Source of the DNA: Psychrilyobacter atlanticus DSM 19335
GTDB taxonomy: Bacteria > Fusobacteriota > Fusobacteriia > Fusobacteriales > Fusobacteriaceae
Assembly: GCF_000426625.1 (NCBI RefSeq)
Contig: NZ_KE384547.1
Span: 294,986 to 358,985, forward strand
Direction of reading: 5' to 3'
Length of the DNA: 64,000 nt
The position numbers were made by a program, and so were the translations under genes. The stretch's first letter is position 1. Each line of letters opens with the position of its first letter. Below, one piece after another: positions 8,656 to 17,762 of this stretch. The notes under the pieces were generated by a model, which worked only from the letters and a program-made list of their open reading frames with translations, ran no database searches and was not told the origin of the DNA.

Positions 8656-8733
8656 TAATAAATATTGTGGTGCTGAAAAAATGGTACTTTATTAAAATTT
8701 AGTTTCTAAAACAACCTCTAGTATAAGGGATAA

Positions 8734-8762
8734 TTGTTTTTAATAACATATTGTGGTATACT
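8734..8762 (+). promoter_or_regulatory. prfA promoter
   Basis: TTGTTT (8734-8739), 17-bp spacer, TATACT (8757-8762), giving a leader of about 105 nt before prfA. The intervening stretch to 8876 is AT-rich with no clear hairpin. Confidence 0.75.
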
Positions 8763-8876
8763 TTATAAGTTAAAGTCTTGAATTTTAAAGGGATATACTA
8801 CTATAAAATCAAGAAAATATAAAAAAATGAACAATAGATATTGTAAAAAAATAAAGTTGTAGGAAGGGATGAATAG

Positions 8877-9950
8877 ATGTTTAAAAAATTAGATGAAGTA
8901 GCAAAAAAATATGACGAATTAAATGCATTATTAGCAACTCCAGAAGTAGCGACAGATCACAAGAGAATGATCGAATACAATAAAGCTATCAATGATATGG
9001 AAGAGATTGTATTGAAATACAAGGAATACAGAGGGTACTTAGAAGAGTTAGAATTCATCAAAGTAAATTTAAAAGATGAAAAAGATGACGAGATGAAAGA
9101 GATGATGTTAGAGGAAAAATCAGAGATCGAAGAAAAATTACCTGAAATGGAAGAGGATATGAAAATATTATTACTTCCAAAGGACCCTAACGATGATAAA
9201 AACGTAATCGTAGAGATCAGAGGTGGAGCAGGTGGAGATGAGGCTGCTTTATTCGCTGGAGACATTTTCAGAATGTATAGTAGATATGCAGAGAGAAGAA
9301 AATGGAAGATAGAGATAATGGAAAAAAATGAAATTGGTGTAGGTGGATTAAAAGAGGTAATCTTCTTAATAAAGGGTCAAGGAGCTTACTCTAGATTAAA
9401 ATTTGAATCAGGAGTACATAGAGTACAAAGAGTACCTGCTACAGAGGGATCAGGAAGAATCCATACTTCTACAATCACAGTTGCAATCTTACCTGAAATA
9501 GATGACGTTACACAAGTTGATATCAAAACATCTGACCTTAAGATAGATACATATAGATCAGGAGGATCAGGAGGTCAGCACGTTAACACTACTGACTCAG
9601 CAGTAAGAATCACTCATATGCCTACTGGAACTGTTGTTCAATGTCAAGATGGTAGATCACAATTAAAAAATAGAGAACAAGCTATGAAATTATTAGCAGC
9701 TAAATTATTTGAATCTGAAGTTGAAAAGCAAAGATCAGAAGTAGAAGGAAACAGAAAGTTACAAGTAGGAACTGGTGCTAGATCTGAAAAAATTAGAACA
9801 TATAACTTCCCACAAGGAAGAGTAACAGATCATAGAATCAAACTTACTCTTCATAGGTTAGACTATATCTTAGATGGAGACATAGATGAGATAATCGATG
9901 GATTAATCACATTTGATCAAGCAGATCAATTACAAAGTATGGTAGATTAA
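8877..9950 (+). CDS. prfA: Peptide chain release factor 1
   Basis: 357 residues. The codon-recognition tripeptide is PAT (VPATEGSGRIHTS), which marks RF1 rather than RF2, and the peptidyl-transferase GGQ motif is at residues 232-234. RF1 ends translation at UAA and UAG, which matters here because UGA also codes selenocysteine in this genome. The stop codon shares one base with the start of prmC, whose product methylates the GGQ glutamine. Codon use is rich in C-ending ATC/TTC/AAC, as in other highly expressed genes of the window. Confidence 0.97.
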   Translation: MFKKLDEVAKKYDELNALLATPEVATDHKRMIEYNKAINDMEEIVLKYKEYRGYLEELEFIKVNLKDEKDDEMKEMMLEEKSEIEEKLPEMEEDMKILLLPKDPNDDKNVIVEIRGGAGGDEAALFAGDIFRMYSRYAERRKWKIEIMEKNEIGVGGLKEVIFLIKGQGAYSRLKFESGVHRVQRVPATEGSGRIHTSTITVAILPEIDDVTQVDIKTSDLKIDTYRSGGSGGQHVNTTDSAVRITHMPTGTVVQCQDGRSQLKNREQAMKLLAAKLFESEVEKQRSEVEGNRKLQVGTGARSEKIRTYNFPQGRVTDHRIKLTLHRLDYILDGDIDEIIDGLITFDQADQLQSMVD

Positions 9951-11113
9951 TGAAAAATCTACTCGATATATTGAGATGGAGTGAGGAGTATTTTAAAAAA
10001 TACTCCTTTTCTAAACCTAGATTAGAAGCAGAGAAGGTAATATCCCATGTATTATCCATCGATAGGATATTACTCTATGCAGAATATGACAGACCTCTTA
10101 TAGATGATGAGAGGGTTAGGATTAAAAAATACATATTACAGATGATAAAGAAAAAAATAGGGTTTGATGAACTCCTAAAAGAAGAAAAAATAGAGTGTAA
10201 AAAAAGTGAAAGTGATAAAACAGTCACAGATTTAGATAGGGATAAGATTGAAAAAACTTACAGAAAAGAATTTTTAGACCTTCTGACTAAAAGTATAGTA
10301 TATCTAAAAAAACATGGATCTAAGGAAGCAAAATTAGATGCAGAACATGTATTTAGTTATATTTTAAAGGTTTCTAGGATGGAGATGACCTTAAAATTTG
10401 AAAGAGTTATAACAGAGGCAGAAAAAAAAGAAATTCGAGAGATGCTGGTAGAGATAGGGAAAAATAAGAGGCCTCTCCAATATGTTTTGGGGTTTGAGGA
10501 GTTTTATGGTTATAAATTTTATGTAGATGAATCTGTACTAATTCCACGATCTGAAACTGAATTATTGGTAGAAAGATGTATAAAATTAATGGATGGAATA
10601 GAGGAACCCAAGATATTAGATATAGGCAGTGGTAGTGGCGCTATATCGATAACTTTAGGAAAGGAACTTCCTAAATCCATGGTTTTAGGAGTAGATATTA
10701 GTGAGAAAGCTTTGGCTGTAGCCAAGAAAAATAAGTTAGAAAATAATGCTGCTAATGTAAAATTTATTAAATCTGATGTATTAAGGGATGTAGAATATAA
10801 TAAATTTAATTTGATAGTTTCTAATCCGCCATATATACCTGACTATGAATATGAAGTCTTAGAGGAAAAGGTTTTAAAATATGAACCTAAATTAGCTTTG
10901 ACTGCTCCTAATAATGGTTTATATTTTTATGAGAAAATCACTAAAAATGCCCCTGATCACCTAGTTAAAGGTGGATATTTGGCTTTTGAAATTGGGTATA
11001 ATCAAGGAGAAGCTGTAAAAAAAATAATGGAAAAAAATGATTTTTTGAATGTAGAAGTATATTATGATTATGCAGAACACGAAAGAATGGTAATTGGAAA
11101 ACTTAACAGGTAA
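9950..11113 (+). CDS. prmC: Release-factor glutamine methyltransferase with doubled N-terminal domain
   Basis: 387 residues, about 100 more than usual. The C-terminal half is a class I SAM methyltransferase with ILDIGSGSGAISITL and the catalytic NPPY (292-295) that methylates the Gln of release-factor GGQ. The PrmC-type helical N-terminal domain appears twice: residues 1-70 (LLDILRWSEEYFKKYSFSKP) and about 105-175 (LLTKSIVYLKKHGSKEAKLD). Each copy has the pattern L..A..hL...g....rlDAE.l..hvL. Overlap with the prfA stop (TAATG) indicates translational coupling. The duplication may be a lineage feature; it does not disturb the catalytic domain. Confidence 0.93.
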   Translation: MKNLLDILRWSEEYFKKYSFSKPRLEAEKVISHVLSIDRILLYAEYDRPLIDDERVRIKKYILQMIKKKIGFDELLKEEKIECKKSESDKTVTDLDRDKIEKTYRKEFLDLLTKSIVYLKKHGSKEAKLDAEHVFSYILKVSRMEMTLKFERVITEAEKKEIREMLVEIGKNKRPLQYVLGFEEFYGYKFYVDESVLIPRSETELLVERCIKLMDGIEEPKILDIGSGSGAISITLGKELPKSMVLGVDISEKALAVAKKNKLENNAANVKFIKSDVLRDVEYNKFNLIVSNPPYIPDYEYEVLEEKVLKYEPKLALTAPNNGLYFYEKITKNAPDHLVKGGYLAFEIGYNQGEAVKKIMEKNDFLNVEVYYDYAEHERMVIGKLNR

Positions 11114-11128
11114 CACAAGATTATTTTG

Positions 11129-11157
11129 TTGTGGATAAACTAAATTTGGTTTATTCT
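11129..11157 (+). promoter_or_regulatory. Possible promoter of hflK-hflC
   Basis: TTGTGG and TATTCT with 17-bp spacing, about 80 bases before hflK. The boxes are weaker than others in the window. A small CGGC/GCCG hairpin lies near 11202-11222, just before the RBS. Confidence 0.4.
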
Positions 11158-11237
11158 AATTATTATTTTGGGTCTCAAAGGCTTTGGAATTTAATTATCC
11201 ATTATTAGTCGGCTTATAGCCGTCAAGGGGGAATATT

Positions 11238-12323
11238 ATGGGAGAGATAAGGTTTGACGATTTAGAGGATGTTAAGCGATTTATAAGGGAAATATTTTAC
11301 GGTAAGGATGAGGAAAGAAATGACCAAAATGAACCTCCAAAGGGAGAAGATCCCAGGGGAAGAAGACCAAGAAAATCATCTAGAAACCATATAAAGGGTG
11401 GATTAGGGGGAATAATAATAATATTATCTCTTATTTTTCTGGGAACCGGTGTATACCAAGTGGGACCAGATGAAGAAGCGGTACTTCTTAGATTTGGAAA
11501 ATATTCTAAAACTGTAGGACCTGGGATGCATTGGTATTTTCCTAGCCCAATTGGGAAAAGGTATGTTGTAAAAACAACAAAAGTTTATAGAGTGGAGATA
11601 GGATTTGAAACTGTTGAGGCTGGACCACCTGCAAGGTATCAAAATATTCCAGAGGAATCGTTGATGTTTACAGGGGACGAAAATATGATTGATGTTGATT
11701 TTAGTGTTCAGTACAAGATCAGTAACTTAAAAGATTATATATTCAATGTAAGAGACCAATATGAAACGATAAAGAGTGCATCTGAATCTGCTCTTAGACA
11801 GGTTGTTGGAAGTAAGGGGATAGAAGAAACTCTTACAGTTGGAAAAGAGAGAATTCAAGAAGAGACCCGTGAAAAACTAAAGGAAATATTAGATAGTTAC
11901 GGAACTGGAATAATGATAATAGGATTGCAACTACAAGATGTAGGACCACCAGAAGAGGTTATGCAAGCTTTTAAAGAAGTAGCTAATGCTCGTGAAGATA
12001 GAGCTAGATTTATAAATGAAGCTAATGGATATAGGAACGATATTATTCCAAATGCCCGTGGACAGGCATCTCAAATGATAAATAGAGCGGAAGCTTATAA
12101 GGAAAAAAGAATTAAAGAATCTCAAGGGGATGTAGCAAAATTTATAAAATTAAGTGAAAAATATTCATTGGGTAAAGAGGTTACTAAAACAAGAATGTAT
12201 CTAGAAACTATGGAAAAAACAATGCCTGGTATTGAAAAAATAATAGTCGATCCTGAATTAAAAGGAAGTGTTTTAAACTTAATTGGAGGAGGTGTGGGAA
12301 CTAATGAAAAAACTAATAATTAG
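11238..12323 (+). CDS. hflK: HflK-like SPFH-domain membrane protein
   Basis: 361 residues. A charged cytoplasmic N-terminus (about 1-55) with GEDPRGRRPRKSSR is followed by one membrane helix (about 56-75) and an SPFH/band-7 domain starting YQVGPDEEAVLLRFGKYSK, with the typical GPGMHWYFP. A helical C-terminal region with AREDRARFINEANGY and repeated Ala-rich coiled coil follows. HflK and HflC form a large cage around the FtsH protease in the inner membrane and modulate its activity. hflC starts 20 bases before this gene ends, so the pair is coupled. Confidence 0.92.
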   Translation: MGEIRFDDLEDVKRFIREIFYGKDEERNDQNEPPKGEDPRGRRPRKSSRNHIKGGLGGIIIILSLIFLGTGVYQVGPDEEAVLLRFGKYSKTVGPGMHWYFPSPIGKRYVVKTTKVYRVEIGFETVEAGPPARYQNIPEESLMFTGDENMIDVDFSVQYKISNLKDYIFNVRDQYETIKSASESALRQVVGSKGIEETLTVGKERIQEETREKLKEILDSYGTGIMIIGLQLQDVGPPEEVMQAFKEVANAREDRARFINEANGYRNDIIPNARGQASQMINRAEAYKEKRIKESQGDVAKFIKLSEKYSLGKEVTKTRMYLETMEKTMPGIEKIIVDPELKGSVLNLIGGGVGTNEKTNN

Positions 12324-13149
12324 TATCTTAGCAATAGTTGTGATAGTATCATCTACATCTTTATTTCAAGTTTCAGAGGTTGAAAATGCCGTTGTAATCA
12401 GGTTGGGAAAACCTAAAAGAGTGGTAACGGAACCTGGGTTATATGGAAAAGTTCCGTTTATTGATGATGTCAGATATTTTGATAAAAGGTTATTAAACTA
12501 TGATGCGGCACCTAAGGGAATTATAATTAAAGAAAAGAAAAGTATAGTAATAGATAACTATGCCAGATGGAAGATTGCTGATCCCCTATTATTTTTACAG
12601 AGTGTACAAAATATAGCAGGAGCTCAGGCCAGATTAGATGATATTGTATATTCTGAACTTAGAAGAGAGATGGGGAAATATACTTTATCTGAAATAATAT
12701 CTTCAAAGAGAGATATTATCATGGAAAACGTAACTGAAGAGAGTAAAAAAATAGCTAAATCTTCAGGAATTGATATAATAGATGTAAGGATAAAAAGGGT
12801 TGAATTACCTAAAGAAAATGAACAAAATATCTATAAAAGGATGGAGGCTGAAAGAAATCAGCAGGCTAAGAAATATAGAGCTGAAGGAAGGGAAAAAGCC
12901 CTGGAAATCACCTCTCAAGCTGATCAGGAAAAAACTATAATATTAGCAGAAGCTTATAGAAAATCTGAGGAATTAAAGGGTGAGGGAGATGCAAAAGCCC
13001 TGGAAATATATGCAGATGCATATAACAGAGATCCTGAATTTTATAAATTTATGAAAACATTGGAATCCTATGAGAAGATTATGGATAATAAAACTAAGGT
13101 GATATTATCTACAGATTCAGAATTATGGAAGATGTTACAAACAAAATAA
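12304..13149 (+). CDS. hflC: HflC-like SPFH-domain membrane protein
   Basis: 281 residues from ATG 12304; a GGAGGAGG lies 11 bases before it within the end of hflK. A TTG at 12283 is in frame but overlaps that RBS. The N-terminus is a single membrane helix (KKLIISILAIVVIVSSTSLF), then an SPFH domain (ENAVVIRLGKPKRVVTEPGL, PFIDDVRYFDKRLLNYD) and a coiled-coil tail with MEAERNQQAKKYRAEGREKA, the HflC hallmark. It is the partner of HflK in the FtsH-regulating complex. Neither protein has protease residues. Confidence 0.92.
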   Translation: MKKLIISILAIVVIVSSTSLFQVSEVENAVVIRLGKPKRVVTEPGLYGKVPFIDDVRYFDKRLLNYDAAPKGIIIKEKKSIVIDNYARWKIADPLLFLQSVQNIAGAQARLDDIVYSELRREMGKYTLSEIISSKRDIIMENVTEESKKIAKSSGIDIIDVRIKRVELPKENEQNIYKRMEAERNQQAKKYRAEGREKALEITSQADQEKTIILAEAYRKSEELKGEGDAKALEIYADAYNRDPEFYKFMKTLESYEKIMDNKTKVILSTDSELWKMLQTK

Positions 13150-13248
13150 CTCTTTCCTCGTTGGCGTTTTCCCTTCGTAAGGGAAAACTAACGCTAGATA
13201 TTTTAGCTTTAGTTTCTTTTGCGAAGAGAAACTATAAAAAGGAAGAGT
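13149..13248. repeat. 100-bp structured palindromic intergenic element
   Basis: The ends are imperfect inverted repeats (ACTCTTTCC at 13149 and GGAAGAGT at 13241). Inside are two adjacent hairpins: one with arms GTTTTCCCTT/AAGGGAAAAC flanked by CGTT/AACG, and one with arms TTTAGTTTCT/AGAGAAACTA. It sits between hflC and queA and does not look like a simple terminator, because no U-run follows. It could be a small mobile palindromic repeat or a processing site; I see no second copy in the window. Confidence 0.55.
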
Positions 13249-13267
13249 CAAAAAAGAGGTATAGAAA

Positions 13268-14323
13268 TTGGATAAGAAAAAAGAAGAGATTAAAGAGGAA
13301 ATATTACTGTCAGATTATGACTATCATCTACCGGAGGAATTGATAGGGCAGACTCCTACAATGCCCAGGGATCACTCTAGATTGTTGGTTGTAGATAAAA
13401 CTAAAAAAGAGATAGAGCACAAAAGATTTTATAATATTTTAGACTATCTAAATGAGGGAGATGTGCTTGTTCGAAACTCTACTAAGGTAATTCCTGCAAG
13501 ACTTATAGGTAAAAAAGAAAGTGGAGCAGTGATGGAAGTATTTTTACTGAAAAGGCTGGAATTAAATAGGTGGGAATGCTTGGTAAGACGTGCTAAGAAA
13601 TTAAAATTAGATCAAACTATAATATTTGGTGACGGTCAATTAAAGGCTACTTTAAAAGAGGTAAAGGATGATGGAAATAGGATCTTGGAATTTACTTTTG
13701 ATGGAGTTTTTGAAGAGATTATCCATGAATTAGGGCAGATGCCATTACCGCCATATATTACAGAAAAATTAGAAGATGGAGATAGGTATCAGACTGTTTA
13801 TGCTGAAAAAGGTGAATCTGTAGCAGCTCCTACTGCTGGACTTCATTTTACCGAGGAATTATTTGAAAAAATAGCCCAAAAAGGTGTAGAGATAGTAGAT
13901 GTATATTTAGAAGTTGGACTGGGAACATTCAGACCTGTTCAAACTGAAAATGTATTGGAACATAAAATGCATTCTGAAACTTTTGAAGTGCCAGAAAAAA
14001 CAGCAGAAGTTGTTAATAGAGCAAAGAAAGAAGGTAGAAGAGTAGTTGCAGTAGGAACAACTTCTGTAAGAACATTGGAATCAGCTACGGATAGTTCTGG
14101 GAAACTAATAGCAACTTCTGGAGATACAGAGATCTTTATATATCCAGGATATGAGTTTAAAATAGTAGATGCATTAATTACAAACTTTCATCTACCTAAA
14201 TCAACACTGCTTATGTTGGTTTCGGCACTATCTGAAAAAGATTTTATGTTCAGTGTCTATGAGGAAGCTGTAAAAGAAAAATATGAATTCTTTAGTTTTG
14301 GAGATGCCATGTTTATATACTAA
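13268..14323 (+). CDS. queA: S-adenosylmethionine:tRNA ribosyltransferase-isomerase
   Basis: 351 residues, normal QueA length. [28 protein letters not shown] and [10 protein letters not shown] are family hallmarks, and the C-terminus has [18 protein letters not shown]. The enzyme adds the epoxyqueuosine cyclopentane from SAM onto preQ1 in the tRNA wobble position. The start is TTG at 13268, preceded at good spacing by AAGAGG; no ATG occurs before the conserved domain, so a TTG start is the best reading. It forms a unit with rsmD downstream. Confidence 0.95.
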   Translation: MDKKKEEIKEEILLSDYDYHLPEELIGQTPTMPRDHSRLLVVDKTKKEIEHKRFYNILDYLNEGDVLVRNSTKVIPARLIGKKESGAVMEVFLLKRLELNRWECLVRRAKKLKLDQTIIFGDGQLKATLKEVKDDGNRILEFTFDGVFEEIIHELGQMPLPPYITEKLEDGDRYQTVYAEKGESVAAPTAGLHFTEELFEKIAQKGVEIVDVYLEVGLGTFRPVQTENVLEHKMHSETFEVPEKTAEVVNRAKKEGRRVVAVGTTSVRTLESATDSSGKLIATSGDTEIFIYPGYEFKIVDALITNFHLPKSTLLMLVSALSEKDFMFSVYEEAVKEKYEFFSFGDAMFIY

Positions 14324-14396
14324 TTATAGCGATAACTCGTTTTATGATTAGATTTAAAATTATCAAAATAAAAATATAGAAAGAGGTAATAAAAAT

Positions 14397-14945
14397 ATGA
14401 GAATAATAGCAGGAAGTGCTAAGGGTAAAAACATAAAATGTAGAGATGGATTTGATACCAGACCAACTACAGATAGGGTAAAGGAATCATTATTTTCAAT
14501 GATTGCTCCCTATATAGATGGGGCTAAAGTATTGGATTTATTCAGTGGAACTGGGAATATAGCTTTGGAGGCAATAAGCCGTGGAGCTTCAAGAGCTGTA
14601 ATGATAGAGAAGGAAAAAGATGCACTTAGAGTGATCATAGAGAATGTAAATAATCTAGGATTTGAAGATCAGTGTAGAGCGTATAAGAACGAAACTTTAA
14701 GAGCTATTACAATTTTAGGGAAAAAAAGAGAAAAATTTGATATTATATTTTTAGATCCCCCATATAAAGATAATGTATGTGCTAAGGTGATTGAAAAGAT
14801 ATCGGAAACTGGGATATTAGCTGAAAATGGATTAATAATAGCGGAGCACCATATATTAGAAGATATGGAAGAAACAGTAGCTGAATTTAAAAAAGCTGAT
14901 GAAAGAAGATACGGAAAAAAAGAATTGAGTTTTTATACTAGATAA
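14397..14945 (+). CDS. rsmD: 16S rRNA (guanine966-N2)-methyltransferase
   Basis: 182 residues. MRIIAGSAKGKNIKC, RPTTDRVKESLFSMI, VLDLFSGTGNIALEAISRGA (SAM site) and the catalytic FLDPPYKD are diagnostic of RsmD. It methylates G966 of 16S rRNA in the assembled 30S subunit. It follows queA by about 70 bases and ends the operon at a strong hairpin terminator. Length and motifs are complete. Confidence 0.95.
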   Translation: MRIIAGSAKGKNIKCRDGFDTRPTTDRVKESLFSMIAPYIDGAKVLDLFSGTGNIALEAISRGASRAVMIEKEKDALRVIIENVNNLGFEDQCRAYKNETLRAITILGKKREKFDIIFLDPPYKDNVCAKVIEKISETGILAENGLIIAEHHILEDMEETVAEFKKADERRYGKKELSFYTR

Positions 14946-14968
14946 ATATCTATAGATATCTGAAAAAA

Positions 14969-15006
14969 AGAGAGAAAGTTTTATAAAAACTTTCCTCTTT
15001 TTTGAT
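14969..15006 (+). terminator. Terminator after rsmD
   Basis: AAAGTTTT/AAAACTTT extended by AGAGAG-type pairing, then TCTTTTTTG. From here to 15164 the sequence is AT-rich and I see no gene. Confidence 0.85.
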
Positions 15007-15164
15007 TTTTTGGTAGAGTGTTTCTTATTTACATAAAATTATGTTTTTTAAGAAAACAACTGTATTTTTTATCTTACTTAAGAAATGTTTAGTCGAAAGT
15101 GTTATTTATTTGTTATTTAATCTGCATTTTTAGTATCAAAATAATTAAATCACAATATTATTTG

Positions 15165-15193
15165 TTGACAAAATGTTCTGTATGCGGTATAAA
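15165..15193 (+). promoter_or_regulatory. glpT promoter
   Basis: TTGACA (15165-15170), 17-bp spacer, TATAAA (15188-15193). Transcription would start near 15200 and run straight into a leader hairpin. Confidence 0.85.
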
Positions 15194-15221
15194 TATGTGT
15201 AAATTAAATATCCTGAAGAGA

Positions 15222-15278
15222 AAAAGAGAGGAGGAGATGACTAGCTGATTAGCTAGTCCTCTCTTTTATTTTTTTTTT
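15222..15278 (+). terminator. Leader terminator upstream of glpT
   Basis: AAAAGAGAGGA (15222-15232) pairs with TCCTCTCTTTT (15257-15267), enclosing CTAGCT/AGCTAG, followed by a run of about ten T. It lies between the promoter and the gene, 65 bases before the start codon. In Bacillus, glp genes have such leader terminators controlled by the GlpP antiterminator; that role here is an inference. Confidence 0.8.
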
Positions 15279-15342
15279 GAAATATTGCTTTGAGAATAGC
15301 TTAACAAAGTAAGAAGGGAAAAAAATATAGGGGGAAAGAAAG

Positions 15343-16653
15343 ATGAGTAATTTTTTTAAATCGGTAGGAGGAGCAATTGGTGTTGATACTAAAAATGTAG
15401 ATAAGGAATACACCAGATATAAGTGGCAGGTATTTATTACAATATTTGTAGGTTATGCAATTTTTTATATAACAAGAAAAAACCTTTCATTTGCAAAACC
15501 ATACTTGATTGAACAACTGGGATATACTAAATTGCAAGTTGGTGCTATAGCAGCTGGGATGCCTTTAGCCTACGGATTCGGAAAATTTATTATGGGGGGA
15601 GTATCAGATAAAATGAATCCTAGATATTTTATGGGATTCGGACTTATTTTGGCAGGAATAGTGAATATTATGTTTGGAAGTGTTCATAGTATTGTAGCTT
15701 TTACCGTTCTTTGGACTATAAATGGATGGGTTCAATCTATGGGATGGCCTCCATGTGGAAAAACAATGAAAGTTTGGTTTTCTGATAAGGAGAGAGGAAC
15801 ATGGATGTCTGTTTGGAATACTGCTCATAATGTAGGAGCTATGCTGATTCCATTTGTAGTAATAATAGGAGTAAGTATGTTTTCAGGAAGCTGGAGAGGA
15901 CTATTTTTCCTACCAGGAATCATATCTATAATAGCAGGTATTTTGACAATGGTATTCTTGAGAGATAAACCTGAATCATTGGGGTTACCATCTGTGAGAG
16001 AGTATCATGGAGAAGTTGTAAAGGAAGAAGTAAAGATTAAAAGCAAGAGAAGTTCTAAACAAATATTTGTAGAAGATATTTTAAAAAATAAAGTTCTTTG
16101 GTCTTTAGCACTATCAAATGCATTTATCTATTTTCTTAGATATGGAACATTGGATTGGATCTCTGTATACTTAGTTCAATACAAGGGAATTAATATGAAA
16201 GATGCAGGATTCTCATTTTTCATGTTTGAATTTGCAGCAATACCAGGAACTATCTTATTGGGATGGGTATCAGATAAAGTTTTCAAAGGTAGAAGAACTC
16301 CTTTAATTATGTTATGTTTATTACTGTCAGCAGTATTAGTAACAACTTATTGGATGACCGACAATATGATAATAATAAATATCGCAATTTCATTAATAGG
16401 AGCTTTAATCTATTTCCCAGTAGCAGCTATAGGTATAGCAGCGGTGGATATTGCCAAAGATGACAGTGCGGGAATGTCAGCAGGATGGACAGGACTATTT
16501 GGTTACTTTATAGGAGCAACAGGATCTGAATTAGGTGTAGGTTATGTTTTAGATAACTATTCATGGAACGTATATTTTATAATGTTGATAGCTTCAGCGA
16601 TAATAGCTATGCTACTTCTAATACCTGCATGGAACTCAGGTAAAAAGAACTAG
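15343..16653 (+). CDS. glpT: Organophosphate:phosphate antiporter (GlpT/UhpT family)
   Basis: 436 residues, 12 predicted membrane helices, major facilitator superfamily. Family marks are IFYITRKNLSFAKPYL, GWVQSMGWPPCGKTM and SVWNTAHNVGAM, which match the GlpT/UhpT phosphate-exchange family; the Arg in TRKN belongs to the substrate site. It would import glycerol-3-phosphate or hexose-6-phosphate in exchange for phosphate across the inner membrane. Glycerol-3-phosphate is favoured by the motifs and the glp-like leader terminator, but the substrate is not proven. It is a single-gene unit with its own promoter. Confidence 0.88.
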   Translation: MSNFFKSVGGAIGVDTKNVDKEYTRYKWQVFITIFVGYAIFYITRKNLSFAKPYLIEQLGYTKLQVGAIAAGMPLAYGFGKFIMGGVSDKMNPRYFMGFGLILAGIVNIMFGSVHSIVAFTVLWTINGWVQSMGWPPCGKTMKVWFSDKERGTWMSVWNTAHNVGAMLIPFVVIIGVSMFSGSWRGLFFLPGIISIIAGILTMVFLRDKPESLGLPSVREYHGEVVKEEVKIKSKRSSKQIFVEDILKNKVLWSLALSNAFIYFLRYGTLDWISVYLVQYKGINMKDAGFSFFMFEFAAIPGTILLGWVSDKVFKGRRTPLIMLCLLLSAVLVTTYWMTDNMIIINIAISLIGALIYFPVAAIGIAAVDIAKDDSAGMSAGWTGLFGYFIGATGSELGVGYVLDNYSWNVYFIMLIASAIIAMLLLIPAWNSGKKN

Positions 16654-16658
16654 AAAAA

Positions 16659-17504
16659 TTAGAAAGTATAGGTAGCTCCTAAACCTACCATACTAGAATT
16701 GCTCCCTTTTACAAGGGGGCTTTTTTTTATGTTGTCTGAAAGAGTCTCTATATAATAATATGAAAATAAATCGATATTTCGACTCAAACTATAGGCTATT
16801 ACAGTGGTGAATCTTATTGCACTACCAAATCCATCTATATTATGAGATGGGATTTTAGAATCAGTGGATATAGAGGTACCAAAATATCGATTGGTGTAGG
16901 AATTACTCATAATTTCATAACTTAAAAAACCAAGGACAATAATTTTTTTAAAGGGAATACCTCCTAGAATTCCTATAGATGCTGTATTTTCATCACTGTT
17001 TCCACGAATATTATGATTGATTCCACCAGTTAAAAAAACATAGCCCAATTCATAACTTCCACCTACTCCCAGCATAATGGGATTATTTTCGTCGGAAAGA
17101 TCTTTTAGATAGGAATTAAAATCTTCATCTGTATGACCGGCAAATCTATACTCAGCAGTAAAGTTTAAATTTAATTTATCACCTTCATAGAAGGTATAAC
17201 CATTATAGATACCTCCAAAGGTATAAAAATTATTGTATTTAGCATTTATTAGCGGGACTACAGTGGAATAGGAAGATTTATCCTCTAACCGTGGCTCAAT
17301 AGCTGATGCGGCAAAACCAAGGGAAATAAATTTTTCTCTTTTTTTGTCTTTTTCCTCTGACATTCCTCTAATGAATGCATAGTTATTGGCCCCATCTTTA
17401 TCTATATACACCATGACACGATTAACGGCAGGGTCTAAAAAAGATATAGAAAAACTTCTTATAGAGATAAAAAATATTAAAGTAATCAAATCAAATTTTT
17501 TCAT
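16659..17504 (-). CDS. MipA/OmpV-like outer-membrane protein
   Basis: 281 residues from ATG 17504, which has GGGAG 8 bases upstream; an in-frame ATG at 17519 overlaps that RBS and is unlikely. A signal peptide (FDLITLIFFISIRSFSIS) is followed by alternating beta-strand-like segments with YNGYTFYEGDKLNLNFTAEY, GGSYELGYVF and the ending SSMVGLGATYTF, whose last residue is Phe as in many outer-membrane barrels. MipA/OmpV proteins are scaffolding or osmotic-response barrels. It converges on glpT with only 5 bases between stops and no obvious terminator. Confidence 0.68.
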   Translation of the reverse strand: MKKFDLITLIFFISIRSFSISFLDPAVNRVMVYIDKDGANNYAFIRGMSEEKDKKREKFISLGFAASAIEPRLEDKSSYSTVVPLINAKYNNFYTFGGIYNGYTFYEGDKLNLNFTAEYRFAGHTDEDFNSYLKDLSDENNPIMLGVGGSYELGYVFLTGGINHNIRGNSDENTASIGILGGIPFKKIIVLGFLSYEIMSNSYTNRYFGTSISTDSKIPSHNIDGFGSAIRFTTVIAYSLSRNIDLFSYYYIETLSDNIKKSPLVKGSNSSMVGLGATYTF

Positions 17505-17561
17505 ATTTACAACTCCCATTATATATTTATAGTTTGCCTAATAAAATTAGGACTGAATTAA

Positions 17562-17609
17562 AAACATCCGATTAAGTTATTGAGATATCTATAGCTTAAT
17601 CGGATGTTT
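17562..17609. repeat. 15-bp perfect inverted repeat
   Basis: AAACATCCGATTAAG (17562-17576) and its exact complement (17595-17609) flank an 18-base loop. On the minus strand the stem is followed by TTTTTAATT, weakly terminator-like. It lies between the divergent mipA-like and helicase genes, where a terminator is not needed for either, so an operator or leader hairpin is possible. Confidence 0.6.
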
Positions 17610-17762
17610 GATTTAGCTAAAGGTATTAGAATAACTGAGCTAAAATCTAAAAGCTTATTGTAATATAGTTTATCATAAAATTAGAATAAAAAAATTAAAA
17701 TATATATTATAGTTTAGTATTGTATAATAAGAATAAGGACATAAAATTAGGAGTATTTACAT

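Noticed and set aside
13125-13343. 72-residue ORF across the hflC-queA gap
   Set aside because: It overlaps hflC, the palindromic element and the start of queA out of frame and has no RBS or family.
15238-15249. Three-codon ORF in the glpT leader after GAGGAGG
   Set aside because: The SD-like sequence is part of the terminator stem, so a leader peptide is not supported.
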